Positions 62,577-64,000 of a stretch of DNA of 64,000 nt are shown here, one piece after another (positions within the stretch are counted from its first letter, which is position 1; each line of letters opens with the position of its first letter). The notes beneath the pieces were generated by a model, which had not been told where the DNA came from, made no database searches, and worked only from the letters and a program-made list of their open reading frames with translations. Origin of the DNA: Phycisphaerales bacterium (lineage in GTDB: Bacteria > Planctomycetota > Phycisphaerae > Phycisphaerales > SM1A02); assembly GCA_029260575.1 (NCBI GenBank), contig JAJDDB010000009.1:248001-312000 (forward strand), given 5' to 3'. Position numbers and translations under genes: made by a program.

Positions 62577-64000
62577 ATGAAGCAGCATAACTCGAAGTAT
62601 GACACGACTCCGCGACTACAGCTGGGCGAGTTATGTGTTGCGCGTGGATTGCTTTCTGCGGATCAACTGCAACAGGCACTTTCACATCAGTCCGATCGCG
62701 ATCACAAGAAACTGCTCGGCGAAGTGCTGGTCGAACTGGAATTGGTCAGCGAGCAGGAGGTCATGGGAATCCTCGCAGAGGAATATGGCCTTCCCTTCGT
62801 CACCAACACCGCCCGCATTGCAGATCCCAAGGTTGTTGAACTGCTGCCTCGTGAGTTTCTGGATGAGCACAAGGTTCTGCCGATGTTCCTTGTGCGCGAT
62901 GTGCTGACTGTTGCGGTTGCAGAGCCGTCAAATCTATTCTTGATTGAAGAAATCGAACGCCTGGCCGGTCATACGGTTCAGATCGTTGCAGCAACAGCGA
63001 CGGATATCGAATCTGCGCATGGAGCTTATCTTCCCGCAGCCAATGTTTTCGTCATTGATGACATTTATGAAGATATCAGTGATGCTGATTTCAGTGTTAT
63101 CGAAAAGCAGGTCACAGAACTGTCGGACCTGGAAGAGGTTGCCGGGCGGAGTCCGGTCGTCAAGCTCGTCAATTACATCATCTATCAGGCTGTTCAGGAC
63201 AGCGCATCAGATATACATGTTGAACCCGATGATCATCGTTTGCGCGTGCGCTATCGTGTCGATGGTCGGCTGTACGAGCGACTCGCGCCGCCGCACAAGA
63301 TGCATGCAGCGATTGTCAGCCGAATGAAGATCATGAGCAACCTGGATATTTCCGAGCGGCGCGTTCCGCAAGACGGTGACATTCACGTCATGATGGACGG
63401 CAGACCAATCGATTTGCGCGTGTCTACGATGCCCGGGAAGTATGGCGAAAAAGTTGTTATTCGAATTATCGACAACCGCAACGCTACCGTGTCTCTTGAC
63501 AAGCTCGGGTTTTCCGCAGGAATGCTCGAAGCCTGGAAGAGTGTCATTCAGCATCCCAACGGTATTGTTCTTGTCACCGGACCAACCGGCTCGGGTAAAT
63601 CCACCACATTGTATTCGGTGCTGAATCTGATCAACTCCGAAGAAGTCAATATCTCCACGGTTGAAGATCCTATTGAAGCGAACATTTCCGGCATCAACCA
63701 ATCGCAAGTGAACGAGAAAGCGGGTTTCTCATTTGCACTTGCGCTACGGTCACTGCTTCGGCAGGACCCTGACATCATGATGGTCGGCGAAGTCCGTGAT
63801 GCAGAGACAGCTTCCATTGTGACACAAGCGGCGCTGACGGGTCACCTTGTGTTTTCAACACTTCACACAAATGATGCACCGAGCGCAATAACGCGGCTGA
63901 CCAATATTGGAATTGAGCCGTATCTTGTTGCGGCAACATTGCGTGGCGTGCTCGGACAGCGACTTGTGCGGAAGATCTGTCCGAATTGCAAAGTGCCGGC
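62577..64000 (+). CDS. PilB/GspE-type secretion ATPase, partial (5' part)
   Basis: The frame is open from ATG 62577 to the window end without a stop (474 residues seen), so the gene continues beyond it. N-terminal GspE_N/MshEN-like domain (LGELCVARGLLSADQLQQAL, LLGEVLVELELVSEQEVMGI). The ATPase core has SASDIHVEPDDHRLRVRYRV, Walker A GPTGSGKST with Lys341, the Asp box STVEDPIE, Walker B LLRQDPDIMMVGEVRDAETA and the His box GHLVFSTLHTNDAPSAI. A zinc motif begins at CPNC (RKICPNCKV) near the end. It powers pilus assembly or secretion. 32 bp after the STAS gene. Confidence 0.96.
   Translation, partial: MKQHNSKYDTTPRLQLGELCVARGLLSADQLQQALSHQSDRDHKKLLGEVLVELELVSEQEVMGILAEEYGLPFVTNTARIADPKVVELLPREFLDEHKVLPMFLVRDVLTVAVAEPSNLFLIEEIERLAGHTVQIVAATATDIESAHGAYLPAANVFVIDDIYEDISDADFSVIEKQVTELSDLEEVAGRSPVVKLVNYIIYQAVQDSASDIHVEPDDHRLRVRYRVDGRLYERLAPPHKMHAAIVSRMKIMSNLDISERRVPQDGDIHVMMDGRPIDLRVSTMPGKYGEKVVIRIIDNRNATVSLDKLGFSAGMLEAWKSVIQHPNGIVLVTGPTGSGKSTTLYSVLNLINSEEVNISTVEDPIEANISGINQSQVNEKAGFSFALALRSLLRQDPDIMMVGEVRDAETASIVTQAALTGHLVFSTLHTNDAPSAITRLTNIGIEPYLVAATLRGVLGQRLVRKICPNCKVP

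Overview
The window reads as a chromosomal segment of a Gram-negative bacterium of the Planctomycetota, most likely a Phycisphaerae-like lineage. The evidence is a porin with a C-terminal Phe, a secretin and a type IV pilus/type II secretion assembly, two secreted proteins ending in dockerin-like VFDLLELLGAWG repeats, a PEP-CTERM-type protein whose motif reads VPTPG, an exosortase locus, and a thioredoxin with a WCQPC site. Coding density is high and most genes have a GGAG-type ribosome binding site. No rRNA, tRNA, CRISPR array or transposase gene was found.

Layout. 1-12.5 kb holds housekeeping and envelope genes: a porin tail, an L,D-transpeptidase, 5-formyl-THF cyclo-ligase with rarA, glmS, an unknown secreted protein, a multispanning transporter-like protein, folP, trxA and an S9 peptidase. 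12.5-16.1 kb is an accessory island of visibly lower GC. It has a DNA methyltransferase fused to an Mrr-like nuclease domain, then a RelA/SpoT-domain alarmone-synthetase-like gene 7 bp downstream, then about 900 bp of hairpin-rich sequence without a convincing gene. This is the best candidate for an undescribed (probably anti-phage) system. 16.1-29 kb has an HTH/helical-repeat regulator next to a PEP-CTERM-like protein, two dockerin-tailed secreted proteins, a PilZ protein, a sarcosine-oxidase-like flavoenzyme, proA/proB, an acidic membrane-anchored protein and lipA.

29.2-42.6 kb is an exopolysaccharide/exosortase locus: Wza-like export lipoprotein, exosortase, EpsI-like partner, a 1594-residue TPR protein, a Wzz/BY-kinase fusion with an altered Walker A, a sugar-nucleotide epimerase and a WecA-like phosphoglycosyltransferase. 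It is followed by a low-molecular-weight phosphatase overlapping a fructosamine-kinase homologue (a likely protein-deglycation pair). 44-48.4 kb has the minus-strand serine operon DUF1015-serA-serC. 48.5-64 kb has a PilZ protein and then a type IV pilus/type II secretion cluster: pseudopilins, pilM, pilN, pilO, a pilP-like gene, the secretin and a TPR lipoprotein. A signalling block follows (histidine kinase, stand-alone receiver, HD-GYP phosphodiesterase, STAS protein), and the cluster ends in a pilB/gspE ATPase cut by the window edge.

How the parts connect: the exosortase would process the VPTPG-tailed protein while the neighbouring genes make and export polysaccharide. PilZ proteins and the HD-GYP enzyme suggest that the pilus/secretion machine is under cyclic-di-GMP control. 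These links are inferred from gene order and family knowledge.
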